Assembly: GCF_004798865.1 (NCBI RefSeq) | Contig: NW_025335268.1 | Location: 81,122,468-81,186,467 of the forward strand | DNA from: Varanus komodoensis | Taxonomy: Eukaryota > Chordata > Lepidosauria > Squamata > Varanidae | Direction of reading: 5' to 3' | DNA length: 64,000 bases | Shown here: in pieces, positions 22,013 to 33,803 of the stretch | How positions within the stretch are numbered: position 1 is the stretch's first letter | Layout of the letters: the number at the start of each line of letters is the position of its first letter | The notes under the pieces: generated by a model | Databases searched by the model: none | What the model was told of the DNA's origin: nothing | Seen by the model: only the letters and a program-made list of their open reading frames with translations | Translations under genes and position numbers: made by a program

Positions 22013-22950
22013 GGGCAAGCACCTTAACTGCAAGTCTTCTGTTCAGAATGTGGGTTTCTAGCTGCATACCAAGGCTCAGTATTATAATTAATTTTTACAT
22101 TTCTTCAGGGAAAAGGTCATATCTGGTTGTGTATACACTGAAATTTCATGCTAAGATTTTGCATGAAAAATCAACTTTCTGGTATAAATGTTAACTTAGT
22201 CTGAACACACTCAGGTTATAGAAACTGACAAGCTCATGGTATTTGGACAAAAATCCCTTAGCATTCTGGGTAACGCTTTTTGGCAATGGAAGGGATTCTA
22301 TATTTATCAAGTAGCTGAAGGAAGGATTTTGCATGGTCAAAGAAGATCTTTAAGAATAAGTGATGCTTCACTGTCTTGTTGTGGGGGAGGTGGTCAGCCA
22401 TGTCCCCAGTCATTCTTCTTGTAATGGTTCACTAATAGAAGTATTTTGAGACTTGCCAAGTGAATTTCAAGTTTTATTGAAAGGTATTCCAAAATCGCTT
22501 TCTCTCTCTGACTGAAGAGGTGCTGTCAGGGGTCTTAATGGGTTCAAAGGGTAATGCAACTACCCTTACTGTGTTTCCCATTTAATACTAAAAGAAGAGC
22601 TGTAACTGAATTTTATGTTGAGGACTATATTGTGCATCACCACAGTCTACTAGCAGGCTGTCTTTCCATAAAACGGAACTACTCTAGGAGCTATTATAGC
22701 CGTCAGCTCTGGCAGATGGCTGCAGGCATGCAGAGCTAGGTATATTTGCTGCTGTTGTTGTATTTTGTAATGCAATTTCTATGGTACTGACAGGGTTTTC
22801 AGTTTTATTAAAAAAAAGTTAAGTTAGGCAAAAAGACAGACAGATGTGCTCACGGTTTTTGGTTGCCACCTCTCTGAAGATTTCCATATGTAAATGAAGA
22901 GATGGGGATGTGTATCCATCTGCTTAATTAATCTATGACAAGGTGTTTTT
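22013..22950. other. unclassified noncoding sequence
   Basis: No recognised element; several short frames without homology. Confidence 0.5.
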
Positions 22951-22995
22951 AGTTTAGTTTAGTTTAGTTTAGTTTAGTTTAGTTTAGTTTAGTTT
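22951..22995 (+). repeat. (AGTTT)9 pentanucleotide microsatellite
   Basis: Nine perfect AGTTT units. No spacers are present, so it is not a CRISPR-like array. Confidence 0.95.
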
Positions 22996-23261
22996 AAAAA
23001 TAGGCTTTACTGATTTTGTTGACATTTGTTTGGTTGCCTGTTTAATTGGGTTTCTTGGTATCAGCTAAATACCGGGCCATGAACAAGTTTAAATTCTCTT
23101 GCCTCTCTCTAAGTAATTTTCTGTATGTCAGAATATTTTTGCCATACAACTTGGAAAAAGGCTGGTCAGCCAAAAGCAAGATGGGATATGAAGACCAAAC
23201 CAGTAGCACAAGGCAGTTTGGATGGCTGACAATCTTGCTCTGAGTTACATGGAAACATAGG
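22996..23261. other. unclassified noncoding sequence
   Basis: Nothing recognised. Confidence 0.5.
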
Positions 23262-23440
23262 ACACTAACATTTATCTTTGGTCCAGCTAACCTAGTGTTG
23301 GCTGGTAGCAGTTCTCCAAGGTTTCAGGCAGGCTTTGCAGCCCTGCTTGGAGATGCCAGGCAATAAAGTGTGATCTCCTGCATGCAAAGCATGTGCTCAG
23401 CCATTGAGCTGTGGTCCTTTCCCCATGAAGTTAACTAAAC
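23262..23440 (-). mobile_element. tRNA-Ala-like SINE
   Basis: On the minus strand: GGACCACAGCTCAATGGCTG (A-box region), GCATGCTTTGCATGCAGGAG-type anticodon arm, and a degraded B box, then CTGGCATCTCCAAGCAGGGC, TGAAACCTTGGAGAACTGC and TAGCTGGACCAAAGAT. The order matches a widespread squamate SINE whose head resembles tRNA-Ala. The anticodon-loop context GCTTTGCATGCAG is preserved, but promoter boxes are mutated, so it is probably silent. Confidence 0.7.
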
Positions 23441-24504
23441 TTTTCTCAGTCTCTAGAGTGGTATTTGGGAAACAGACCACCTACTGACTCCAAGCGCCAG
23501 CCTTATGGTGCGCCTGCTCTAGACAGCTGCTGATTAACTTGCCTCCAGTGCCACAACAGCCCATGTGAACCAGGGGTATAGACAACCCCACAGAATTTGC
23601 TTTCTCAAATGTCTTGGATGTCCCCAGTCTTAAGAATTAATAAGGTTGTATTATTTCTAATAAATATAGTTGTCCTTTGCCCCCAAGAACAGCTGTTCAG
23701 TTTTGAAGAAATTGTTTTATCTTTTGTAATTGCAAATCACGGTCAATAAAACATAGAAGACAAATAGACCATTTTATTTTTCAAGATGGTTTGGTATTCA
23801 CTAGCATTTTCTATTCTTTGCTCCTTCTGTGCACTTCATTATTTAGCCTCTTTTTGTTTCATTTCATAGAATAGCAGAGGACAATATTATTTTAATGATG
23901 AAGCCACTTAAAGAACTGGTTTTCAGAATAAAGTTACTGGGATCTCTTATTTTACAATTACTTTTAAGCAGGAGCCAATTAGCACAACTAAATAGCAACT
24001 TCAAAGCAGATGATCGAATGGATCGATGATGAGCTTGTTGCACAGTGAAGCAGGTGTATGAATCTCTTGCCATCTTTTCAGGACACAGCTCAGCAAAATC
24101 ATATGACATCACATTGGACATAACACAGAACATTTTGTTAACATTTCTGCAAATCACATTCTTGGCTCAAAATACTGGCATTCCTAATTCATGGAAAACA
24201 TGCATTCTGCTCTTTTGCAACCCCTCCCCCACCCAAAATAGCTCACGTTACAATGAAGCCATGAGATGTGTTGAACAATTCTCAGCTTTGAAAACCAACA
24301 GTGCTCTTGGTATCTTGATCACAGAACAGTTTTAGTATCAAGTTTTAGATGAATCACTGTGGATTGGGCGCATCTGTAGTTATTTCTAACCCAGAAACTG
24401 CCCTATAAGGATTTAGAGTAAGGCTAAAACTTGTCTATAGAAACATAGTATAAAAATGTACCTCACCATCCCAAAATGCTGTCCCCATCAGACACCATGT
24501 GCCC
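23441..24504. other. unclassified noncoding sequence
   Basis: No recognised element. GATCGAATGGATCGATGATGA near 24011-24031 contains a short palindrome only. Confidence 0.5.
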
Positions 24505-24750
24505 TACAAGAGACCCAATATTGTGTTGTGATAAGAGCATTGGACTGGCATGTGGGGAGCCAAATTCTAGTCCCTGCTAAGCCAAGAAGCTTACTGGGTG
24601 ACTTTGGGCCAGTCACTCCTTCTCACCCTAATTCATTCCCAGGGTTATTTTTGTAGGGGAAAACAGAGTGAAAGAGGACTATGTAAATCATCTTGGGTTG
24701 CTCACAAAAGGAAAAAACTGGGATGCGATGCCGACTACGATGATGATAAA
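24505..24750 (+). mobile_element. tRNA-derived CORE-type SINE
   Basis: The head TATTGTGTTGTGATAAGAGC, B-box-like AGCCAAATTCTAGTCCCTGC, the well-kept core GGGTGACTTTGGGCCAGTCA, then CCCAGGGTTATTTTTGTAGG and a 3' part ATCTTGGGTTGCTC. The 3' end runs into (ATG/AAC)-rich simple sequence (GATGATGATAAAAACAACA). Confidence 0.8.
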
Positions 24751-26579
24751 AACAACAATAATACCTTTCACATACATATATACATACTGAAAGTGCATGT
24801 GTGTGTGAAATTTGTTAGCCAAAAATCACAGGAACTGCATCCACATCCTTACTTTTGTCTCCTGTCTTTGTACCTCTGTTCTGCGTTCTACTATGTTCCC
24901 GTCCTTACTAGTTCAAGGAACAGAACTGGTCAATTAGCATTTGCAAATTCCAATGTTAAGGCTTCTGTTTTTGAATTTGGTGATGGAAAGTGTTCTTGGA
25001 TCAACAAAACCAGCTGTCTCAAAAGTTCACAGTGATGCACCAATCTCAAACTCAAAATGTGTTTGTATGCTTCAGCTCAGACCTCTATCTCAGCTTCATG
25101 CCTGGTCTGCTTCAAATTCCCAAAGCAGTCACATAATGAAGTGCCAGGCTGAATACTGACTTCTCCCTTATCACCTAATAAATAGTCCCTCAATAAAAGA
25201 GGACAAACCTAAGCTTACAAGCTAAGCCTAAATTTCGCATTCGATGAAGGTCCCACTGGTAATATTGTTAAAGCTCTTCCTGGAAGCCAGAACATAAGTT
25301 AGGCTCTGCTGCATAGATGAAAGTCCACTGAAACCCAAGAGCAGGAAAGCATATGTTGAGGCAAAACATTGCATCAAAAATATTGCTTCCATAATACACT
25401 CCATTCTCAACCCCAGCCCACAAATGTATCCCTGTCTGAAGTCCTGTTCAGATGTTCTAAAACTGGAAAAAAATAGAAAAGGATCTATGCTAGCCCTTTC
25501 CCTCTGTCCTCATTGTCATGGCTGCTATACTAGAAGGTGACTTTCTGAAAAAAAGAGCCTCTTCTGTCCATGTAGGGTCTTCGCACAATTTTAAATGCCC
25601 TTTTTCCATCATTTGAAACCATATGGAAGTATTTTACAGTCACCAGAGGCTTTGCTCTTCAGAAAGCTGCCTTCCACATGCACAGAGTAAAAGAAATGAG
25701 AATGGAAAGATCAGGGAAAGCATGCCCTGCTGCTTCACATTTTCACTTTCCTCCATTTCAGAATGCCTCAATAGTCCACAGATATTACAGCGACTTTGTT
25801 AGCATTTTTATTTCTCTGTGAACATCTAATAAAGCTTGCCTTCTTAGGCTATTGGTTTGTTTATCAGAGTGATTCATACAATGCACAATCTACATCCATA
25901 CAATGTAATCTATAAAGCTCTGCTGCAATTTGTGTCCCATGTCCCAAGGGCTTTGCATTTCCCCTGCCTGGAAAGTAAAATGAACAGGTTTGCAGGACAC
26001 TAGGTACTATGCAGTTTCTACACAATCACAGAAAATAACCTATCTGATGCTAGCCTTCTATGTTTGTTTGTTTATTTGTTGTTCACATATAGTAAAAATG
26101 TATAGCTTCTGCCAGATATTTAGTGTCTTCTGATGGGTATACCTGACAAGCTGTACAGTGTTAAGTACATGGACTTCAGCTGCAGTTCTAGTGTTTCCTC
26201 TTAATCTGACCATACTTGACCTTTGACTGAGAGTGGGTATCACACTTCCAGAACCTGAGCCTATCAGCTGCAGGTTTAAAGAACCAAGAGCTCTGAGTGG
26301 ATCAAACAAGGATCAGGCAAAAGGTAAGATCTCAGCAGTCCAGGTCACAAGGCACCAGTTTCCAAGCCAACACAACAAACAGAGAAGCAGAGGAAAATCA
26401 GAGTTCAGACCAGAACTGACTCATGTCAGAAATCAGTCAAAAAAAAACCAGCCAGAAGTAACATCCAGAGATGCTGAAGTCAAGAAGCTCTGATCTATAT
26501 ACTTTCTGGAAAATGTCTTAGCCTAACACTGCTAATTTTCCATGTTGTTATTTTATTATTCGTGTATTATTATTACATG
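24751..26579. other. unclassified noncoding sequence
   Basis: No element recognised over ~1.8 kb. An A9 run and small TTTG repeats (26062-26082) are present. Confidence 0.5.
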
Positions 26580-26780
26580 CAGTATTATTGCATTCATATC
26601 CTGTTTTTCCTCTTGTGAAGAACTTAAAGTAGCTAACATAGTTGCTTTGTTATTCTCACAACAACCCTGTGAGGTTGGTTAGACTGAGAGTGAGTGATTG
26701 GCCCAAAGTCATCCAGTGAACTTCATGGACTAGAACCTGAAACCCCCAGGTTTCCAGTCCAACACTCCAATGCAATACAA
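26580..26780 (-). mobile_element. tRNA-derived CORE-type SINE
   Basis: The plus strand shows tail to head: CATATCCTGTTTTTCCTCTT, TCTCACAACAACCCTGTGAG, GTTGGTTAGACTGAGAGTGA, TTGGCCCAAAGTCATCCAGT, GAACTTCATGGACTAGAACC and AGTCCAACACTCCAATGCA. The core is one of the best conserved in the window; the tRNA head is degraded. Confidence 0.8.
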
Positions 26781-27149
26781 TAAAAGCTTTCAGAGCTACA
26801 CTCAAGTCTCAGCTATAAGCTGCTTGTGACTGCATCTGAAAAGAATCTCTTTTGAGCAAGCCTTCTACATGCAAGTAAAGCTTTCCTCACAAAGAAGCTT
26901 CTCGCTAGATAGAATACTTCTTTTGAGTTCTTGCTCTTTCAGGTGGTATTTCTTCAAAAAGCTCATGAGTTTCTCTGTTTCCAACTCAGATTCCTTGCTC
27001 TCCATGGGTGATGTTCTCTTTATAGTCATAGTTTCCTCTCAGTCTACTTGTAGATCCACTGAATACTTTTTTGGTTGACAGAAAGACATCCTGGCCAGCC
27101 CTGAGGAAGTGAAAGTTAGATGCTCCCCATTCAACCCTGGCATGCCCTG
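26781..27149. other. unclassified noncoding sequence
   Basis: No recognised element. Confidence 0.5.
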
Positions 27150-27295
27150 TCAAAGCAGAGGTGGGCATCTTGTCATCCTCCAGATATTTTGGCCTACAGT
27201 TCTCATCAGCTCTAGCCAGCAAAGCAAATGCTGAGATATGCTGGAATTTGTAGGGTAAAACATCTGGAGCTGTCATGGGGTGGGGGAGCAATATT
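27150..27295. mobile_element. hAT-like foldback MITE
   Basis: The left part CTCCAGATATTTTGGCCTAC and right part GTAGGGTAAAACATCTGGAG are imperfect reverse complements, with GTGGGCATCTTGTCATC- and TGTCATGGGGTGGGG-type outer ends. Unmutated relatives read 'agatgttttggactacaactcccatcagc'. Being palindromic, its strand cannot be fixed. The hAT link comes from recalled family ends, not from a visible transposase. Confidence 0.6.
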
Positions 27296-27889
27296 GGGTT
27301 AGACAGACCAACAATTTGACCTGAAAAGGTATACCAGCATACATTTTCATCTCAAGTGACATTTCAAATGCTCGTTTTGGAAGTTCCTGCTGAGGCCAAA
27401 TATTTCAAGATTTTTGAGGCTTCCGTGTTTGGTATAACTCATGCAACCTCTGGAGTATCCTGGCTGATCCTAGAGTGCCATCATCAATTATTTTATTTTA
27501 TTTTTGGATCTGACTTCATGTGTCAAGGGCTCGTCAGCTTAATTAAATAGAGAGCTTTGCTGCAACTGTGTCCCCAAGCAGCCTCAATTTTGCTTTACGG
27601 TCTAACTTTTGTAACTGTGTTGCAAAATCACTAATAAAGTCAGTCAGGTGTTTTCCTCAGAGTTCTGTTTTCCCAGAGTTCATAAGCTAACATTGTTCTT
27701 CAGAACAAAGAAAGTTTGTTTTAGTAGTTCATCCCAAAGACATCCCCCTCCTTTTTTTTTCTTTTCTTTTTCCCAGTGACAAGTCTGAAAATCTCTGAAG
27801 GAGCTCCTGTAAAGTGAACAAAGATTAGATATTACCAGTGAAGTTCTGCTGTGAGCCTCTCCTTTTACCAATGTCTGATTAAGACTTAA
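27296..27889. other. unclassified noncoding sequence
   Basis: Contains a T-rich run near 27752-27773. No element recognised. Confidence 0.5.
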
Positions 27890-28200
27890 AATTGTTTCAC
27901 GCCATTAGTTCCCCAGGATTTAGTGATCATTAGTGGGTTTGAAAATGAGCGAGATAAAAATAAGCTTCATTTCAGTTCTGAGGGTGGTTTACTTTTTTCT
28001 CCCTGTGCAGCATAATTTACAGCCAGAGGTATGCGATATTGATTAATATTTAACTTTACACATCATTTTTTGATATTAATATTATTCCAAGGTAGAGCAT
28101 AGCTTTCAGTTGTTTGCCATGTTATCTTACACTGCAGGAGGGACAGAGGTTTGCATCTGCTACCTCGGTTATGTTTTTCATACTTAAGCACCAATTTTTA
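27890..28200. other. candidate conserved noncoding block around a possible microexon
   Basis: A repeat-free AT-rich stretch with TAAT-type cores (TTGATTAATATTTAAC near 28038) surrounding the splice-like pair at 28011-28028. The conserved look is a visual impression only. Confidence 0.2.
28011..28028 (+). other. candidate 18-nt microexon (speculative)
   Basis: A long pyrimidine tract ending ACTTTTTTCTCCCTGTGCAG (acceptor) precedes CATAATTTACAGCCAGAG, which is followed by GTATGC (donor-like). 18 nt is in frame; frame 1 reads HNLQPE and a second frame is also open. Chance occurrence is possible. Confidence 0.2.
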
Positions 28201-28579
28201 TGCTCTTTTTTGTATTAGGAGAGTTGTCTTATGGATACACCTTCTGCTTGCAGGCCAGTGAAATGACTACTCCCCCTAAAAAAAAATTCCAAACCAGTAT
28301 GAATAAGTATGAATAAGAATTCAGTATGAATAAGAATAAGAACAAGAATTAAAATATTGAACAGTGACACAATAAAGCAGCTAAGCAACACAGGATAAAA
28401 TGAACTTTTTAAACAAATGAGTCTCTTTTTTAATGATGCCCATTAAGATGTTTGTATATATGAATGAATTGCCTTTTCACCACTTAGTCATTAATTATCT
28501 ATTTAAATCAAATGCTTCTCACCAGGAAGTCATTACAGTGCCTTTTTGAATTAAAGGAAGTATGGAACCAACTGCATTT
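28201..28579. other. unclassified sequence with a local (AGTATGAATAAG)-type repeat
   Basis: AGTATGAATAAG-like units recur between 28298 and 28345 (three degenerate copies). Confidence 0.6.
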
Positions 28580-28692
28580 CTAAGGGTGCAATCCCTCACA
28601 TGCTTACCTGGAAGCATCATTCCCCTGAACTCAGTGGGGCTTACTGCACACAGTAACACACAGTAACACACACAGAAGATTGTGTTACAACC
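28580..28692. repeat. palindromic interspersed repeat (probable MITE)
   Basis: AGGGTGCAATCCCTCACATG, CTTACCTGGAAGCATCATTC, then CTGAACTCAGTGGGGCTTAC. I recall this repeat, with the core 'cccattgaactcaatggg', as very common in squamates. It is interrupted by a triplicated ACACAGTAAC-like unit at 28656-28676. Family not known to me. Confidence 0.5.
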
Positions 28693-29319
28693 ATTTCAGT
28701 TGAACTGGCCATCAGCTTTCTAGCTCTCCAGTGCTTACAGATCCTACTGCTGGTATACAAAGGATTGTAATTATGGAATTTTAGAAATTGACCCAAAACA
28801 TCCTTGGCCATGCCATACAATATTTTACTTTTCCAAATACTCTGTTGAGCAATTAAATTCTAAGCACAGATGTTTAAATACATGTTAAACTGGGCATTTC
28901 TTCAGTTCTTTTTCTGCAAATGGAAGCCTAGAGGTACCAATTACTAGAACGTAGTGAAGAACAGTGTATCTCTGAAATATCTTCTTGGGATGGTAGGCAT
29001 CTCTCCAGTAAAAAGATTAAGCTGTGTATCAGACATGCTTTGGAGAACAGGGAATGAAAGATCATTGTCCAAAGGCTTCATTGTATGGTGGAAATATTTT
29101 GAAAGAAATTTCTCCATTCTGTCTAAACCAGTAGAAGTTGCATACATATGCTGACCTAGAGAACCTTGGAAGTAGAGAATAGTCCATAGGGCTGAATCCA
29201 TTTGCTTTATTTCAGTTCATCAGAAGCCTCTGGGATAGTCTTGGGAAATGCAGAGTGCAGAAGCATCTTCCTTTAGTTCCTGAAACCATTGCAACAACTG
29301 GAATACCTTGAAGTGATGG
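28693..29319. other. unclassified noncoding sequence
   Basis: Nothing recognised. Confidence 0.5.
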
Positions 29320-29490
29320 AAGAGCTGTAGCTTAGTACATGGTCTACATGTAGAAGGTTCCAAGTTCCATTCCAGGTAAGGCTGGAAGATCCTTCTCTGA
29401 AACCGTAGATATCTGCTGTCATTCAGAGCTGATTACATGGAGCTGGATGGCCCAATGGTCTGGCTCCATTTGAAGTACCTTCACTTGTTC
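29320..29490 (+). mobile_element. tRNA-Ala-like SINE, plus orientation
   Basis: AGCTGTAGCTTAGTACATGG (A-box region), CTACATGTAGAAGGTTCCAA, the B-box remnant GTTCCATTCC, GGTAAGGCTGGAAGATCC, CTGAAACCGTAGATATCTGC, then AGCTGGATGGCCCAATGGTC. The same family as 23262, 39750 and 42425, in the opposite orientation. Confidence 0.75.
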
Positions 29491-30098
29491 CTGAAGGAAA
29501 CTATGCAGCGTGCCATTCACGTTCTGCTCCAAAGCCCAAGACAAGCTCACAACCCCAGTAGACTCTGAAGCCATTGCTTGATAAATTCTTCCCAGACTGC
29601 CTGAGTGCCACTTCTATAGACTATCTTTTTGAAATGGAAAACAACTAGATTATATTAGTGGTATAGTCTTAGTTTTTGTACTATCTTAAAAAAACAACAA
29701 CAGAAATAGGGCATAAGGTCCCGTTAGTGTCAGCAGTGCTACTAACATTCCTACACACTGTTTCCTTGAAAGGCATTCAAAGCACCTTTGAGACTCTCTT
29801 GCGACATTTGTATGCACGTGTGAATGCTTTTCCTGAAAGCAAAAATGAATAATTTTAGATTGAATGTATGTTCCTGCCATGGTACAACTGCAGACGAATT
29901 ATGGTCCGAATTACAAAATGGAAACAAACAACTTCCCTAAGCATTGTGCATGCTAAAATAGTTTTGTATGGTTTCAGACTTTTAAGGACTAACACAATGC
30001 ACCATTGCAATATGTTTGTCTTCTAAGTACAGTTTACATCTCCACTGGAATCAGAGTGACTGAGAGCAAAACAACCTTTTACATTTTAGCCACATCTA
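29491..30098. other. unclassified noncoding sequence
   Basis: Nothing recognised. Confidence 0.5.
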
Positions 30099-30132
30099 AG
30101 ACAAGATCATGTTTCCTAACATGATCTTGTCT
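30099..30132. repeat. perfect 15-bp stem with 4-nt loop
   Basis: AGACAAGATCATGTT (30099-30113), loop TCCT, and AACATGATCTTGTCT (30118-30132) are exact complements. No poly-T tract or promoter box marks it as an RNA gene. It may be a cruciform-forming palindrome created by template switching. Confidence 0.9.
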
Positions 30133-31227
30133 CTTGAAATATGGCTTTGGGAAGAGTGATTGGCAGCTGCAGAGAGAAGAAATGTGTACTCAAATATGTA
30201 CTCAGTAGCCCTTTATACGCTAGCTACTTTTCCTCTGAAACCCATTTTTAATCTCACTTATGAGGATATCTCATCAATGTGGGGCAGCCCCTTTCTTATT
30301 ACATTAGGGTTTCTTGAAGGATCTGTTAGATATTCCACTAAGTGAGAAACATTATACACAAGAACTATTAGGAATGAAAATGCATCTATATATATCGGTT
30401 TGCTTTGTACAAGAGTTCTAGGAAATTATTGTTCAGTAATTGAAAGGCAGTGCAGAAAATTCCAGCATGCTGGGATGACACTTCTGTTTCTATATTAATA
30501 TTGCCAGTCCCCTGTGGGAAAACTGTGAAACATTTCAGGAGACAAGTTAATGTTCAGGCATTAATAAAACTTCTTTGTGTAGTGCAAAAAGAAAGCATCT
30601 GCTTTAGATTTCATCTGTCATGCTGTTGTTGTTTTTTATTTTAATTTATTTTTATTTCTTTTTCTTTTGCACCTCTACAGTTGTACAATAAAAGAACCTT
30701 TTAAAGGTGTCATCTTTCAGAATATATCTGAGGTCAATTACAGAGGCTTTAAGCTGATTATTCCCATAAGTGCTCTGAATGTTACTTCTTATTAAAGTGA
30801 CTAGGAAGTAAAAGATAATTCAGACCTTCAATGAAACATGTTAACATGCAGTTTTGTCATTTGATCAATATGTGTTACTTGCTGAGAAGCAAGCTATTGA
30901 GGACTTACTATATGAGCAGGAAGAAAGAAGGAGGGAGGAAAGTTAAACTAATAGTGAAAATGGATTAAATGAAACACAGATTTAGTCAGCTAAATGCTAT
31001 GTTGAGCTTTAGCTCAAAAGCTGCCCTTAATGAATACCTACCTTTATAGCTATCTTGGGGAGAAACAGAGCCACCAGGCAAACAGAGCTCACCAGAATTT
31101 CCTATCTTTGCTGGCTGTACTGCAGGAAAGGGGTGGTTGATAAGCACTGGAAGGCCTCTGTGCATTACTAGATACTTGCATTTGGCTTGGTGAGATGCGA
31201 GATGTGCACGTCTATTTTCTGCCATAA
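30133..31227. other. unclassified noncoding sequence
   Basis: T-rich simple sequence at 30625-30670; otherwise unique. About 30690-30890 is repeat-free and AT-rich. No coding signal. Confidence 0.5.
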
Positions 31228-31955
31228 TTGTTGTTCAGCTATTTAGTTGCATCTGACTGTAAGCAATTCTATGGGCCAAATCTTGCCACACTTTCCGATC
31301 CTGTGCCATCTCTTTCAGCAGAACTATGCTCTGCCCCACATCCTCTTTGATGGAGTCTAACCACTTCGCTCTTTGGAGACCTGGTTTTCTCTTGCCGCTC
31401 AGCATTCCAAGCAATATATCTTTTTCTAATGAGCTTGATCATGTAACGTGCCCAAAATACGTGAGTCTCAGCTTTGTTATCTCACCAACCAGGGACACCT
31501 CTGATTTAATATGCTCCAGCACCTGGTTCTTAGTGACTCCTGTTGTCCATGGAATGAGCAGGAGCCTCCACCAACACCACAGTTCAAATGAGTCAATTTC
31601 CTCCTGTATAACTTTTTCATTGGCCAATCTTCACAACCGTAGGTTGCAATAGGAAAAATGATCATTTGGACCAATCTGCACTTGGTTGCCAAGCTGATGT
31701 TCTTGTTTTTCCACACTCAATTCATGCTTGTCATTGCCACACAACCTAGTGAAATTCATTGCTTTATTTCTGGACTGTATTCACCGCTGCAAGTAATCAG
31801 TGATCCCAGAAAAATGAATCCCTCTACACATTCAATTTCCACAATATCAACTGCTATTTTCGTGACTTCATTCTGTGCATTTGTCAAGATCTTCATCTTT
31901 TTGATGTTCAAAAGGAGGCCAAAAAAGATTTTTAACCCAACTTACCAGGAAAATT
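31228..31955 (-). mobile_element. RTE/BovB-type LINE, C-terminal reverse transcriptase and 3' end (pseudogene)
   Basis: Translated on the minus strand the element reads, N to C, LLLNIKKMKILTNAQNE, VEIECVEGFIFLGSLIT, MWKNKNISLATKCRLVQMI, FPIATYGCEDWPMKK and DSFELWCWWRLLLIPWT. These match the end of BovB/RTE reverse transcriptases (typical wording LNIKKTKIM, DFVYLGSTIS, YGCESWTIKK, DAFELWCWRRLLRVPWT). Several in-frame stops and at least one frameshift (the last two blocks are in different frames) make it inactive. The 3' edge on the plus strand starts TTGTTGTTCAGCTATTTAGT, the BovB 3' end. The catalytic YADD region lies upstream and is lost by truncation. Confidence 0.85.
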
Positions 31956-33800
31956 GCACCTAAACCTGTATATAAGAAGTAGATACATTCTGAAGAAATG
32001 TGTACATTAAAAAAGCCAAAGCCTTCGCCTTTTTTTAATGTGCCCAAAGCAAAGTTTAGTTCTGTAATTTCAAAGATTCACCCAAAGGCATTGTATGCAA
32101 TGGGATAAATGGGTACATTTGCAGAAGTGTATGAAAAAGTGCTTACATTTGTACAAAATAAGCACCAAAACAGAACTTGTAAAAGAAAAAATCCGGAATG
32201 AGAATGCTTATAAAGATTCATGTGCATTAAAAAAAAATTAATGAAGTTCTGGGAGATAACTGACTTGTTAGGAAAAATGAGAACCTAAGCAAAACTGAAC
32301 TTGCAACTCAGATATATGGCTGAGTCCCATAACATCTAGCTCATGCAGGAAGGACCAGGGAAGCACTAAACAGGGCTGTCAGGGCTGCCTTTGGACACAC
32401 TCCATACATTTCATGCATGGAGGAGGTATAGAGCATTCCTGAAATGATTTCTTAATTCAGTAGAAATCAAAACTGATTTGTTTTTCAGATCTTGCCTTTA
32501 AAAAAAAGGACTCATAACTATTAGCTTCCAACAAAAATGAAGGAAAATTATCAAAGTCTCATAACGTATGATGCTCTGAATGGTTTGTCCTCAGACTCTC
32601 ATCATCTATCACCGTTAGTTATGGCAGTTAGGAGTGATAGAAATTTCACCTGCATTTTTCTCAGAGAACTGACTCTGCAAGTAAGACACTCCATGCTCAT
32701 TATCGGGACTTTGTTCAAACAACTGATAAAGTAAGCAGTGTCTCAAAGCATGTGCACAAGTATAGTATGCTGGGCTTTATAACCACTAAATAATCACACT
32801 GTCTTCAAAACATGTGGAACCATGGAAAGGACTTCTAAGCTATGATTTCTAACCAAGCCCATTTATAAGTTTCCAAAGTTAGAATCATGATATCTCATGG
32901 AGATATGGAGAATCCTAATATATCACGGAGAATCTTGTTATCTCATGGAGATACCGCTAGTATTTCACGTTAGTACTTTAATATGCAATACTTTTGTAGT
33001 TGTAATTAATCAAAGAACAAGACTTAAACTGAGGAGTAAACTTGTGATATGTATTACTATTCTAAGATTCAAAGCTTTGCATGTATAGAAAAATGAAATT
33101 ATACTTGATTCAGGATAGCAAACTTGAAATTACCACCTGTGATCCTGGAAACAAGATAATGTGGTAGTAGCATAACTGGTGACATACACTTTGAAGTAAG
33201 GGAGCAGAAAATAACTCTGTTTAATTGCTGGTTAGTATCATATAATGATAAAATGCATCTCAATTTCATTAGAAGTTAGAGAACTTCAATTAATCATAAA
33301 GTTATATTATGCACCGTGGCATTGAGACATATCCATGAAAGTATAACCTATAATTAATTCTTTAGTTTCATAAAGCCTTAATTTGAGTTAAGAGGCAGAA
33401 GCCTGTCTGTGATAAAGGTTACCCACTTGTATTTAAGGACAAAATTTCCACTTCCTAATTTTACATTGTACAGCATCATTATACTATAAGATATTGAGCA
33501 AAACCTTCTATTAAAGATCATGTTTGATGGAGACATATGCCACAATGCCTCTTCTGCAAATTTCCTTTGTAATTGTTGAGTAGGGTACAGTAATTAAATT
33601 CTGAACTTAGGATTCTGAATTTTTAATATGTTTATTAAGAGAAAAGGCTAGAGGATTGCAGGGAAGTATTATCTATTTCCTTTTAATGCCAAAAGTATCT
33701 AGGTGCTGTTCCAATTCTGTAAAATCCATGTAGAGATTAAAATTATATTTAATATAAAGTATACCACAGGACCACTTTTTGGTTCTAGTGCCTGATTAAG
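31956..33800. other. unclassified noncoding sequence
   Basis: No dispersed repeat recognised. The motif ATCTCATGGAGATA recurs near 32891 and 32940. Confidence 0.5.
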
Positions 33801-33803
33801 AAA

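Noticed and set aside
22951-22995. CRISPR-like or telomere-like array
   Set aside because: Perfect AGTTT pentamers with no spacers and not the vertebrate telomere hexamer; a plain microsatellite in vertebrate DNA.
23390-23440. Genuine tRNA-Ala gene on the minus strand
   Set aside because: The arms do not pair over a full cloverleaf, the B box is mutated, and SINE body sequence follows directly.
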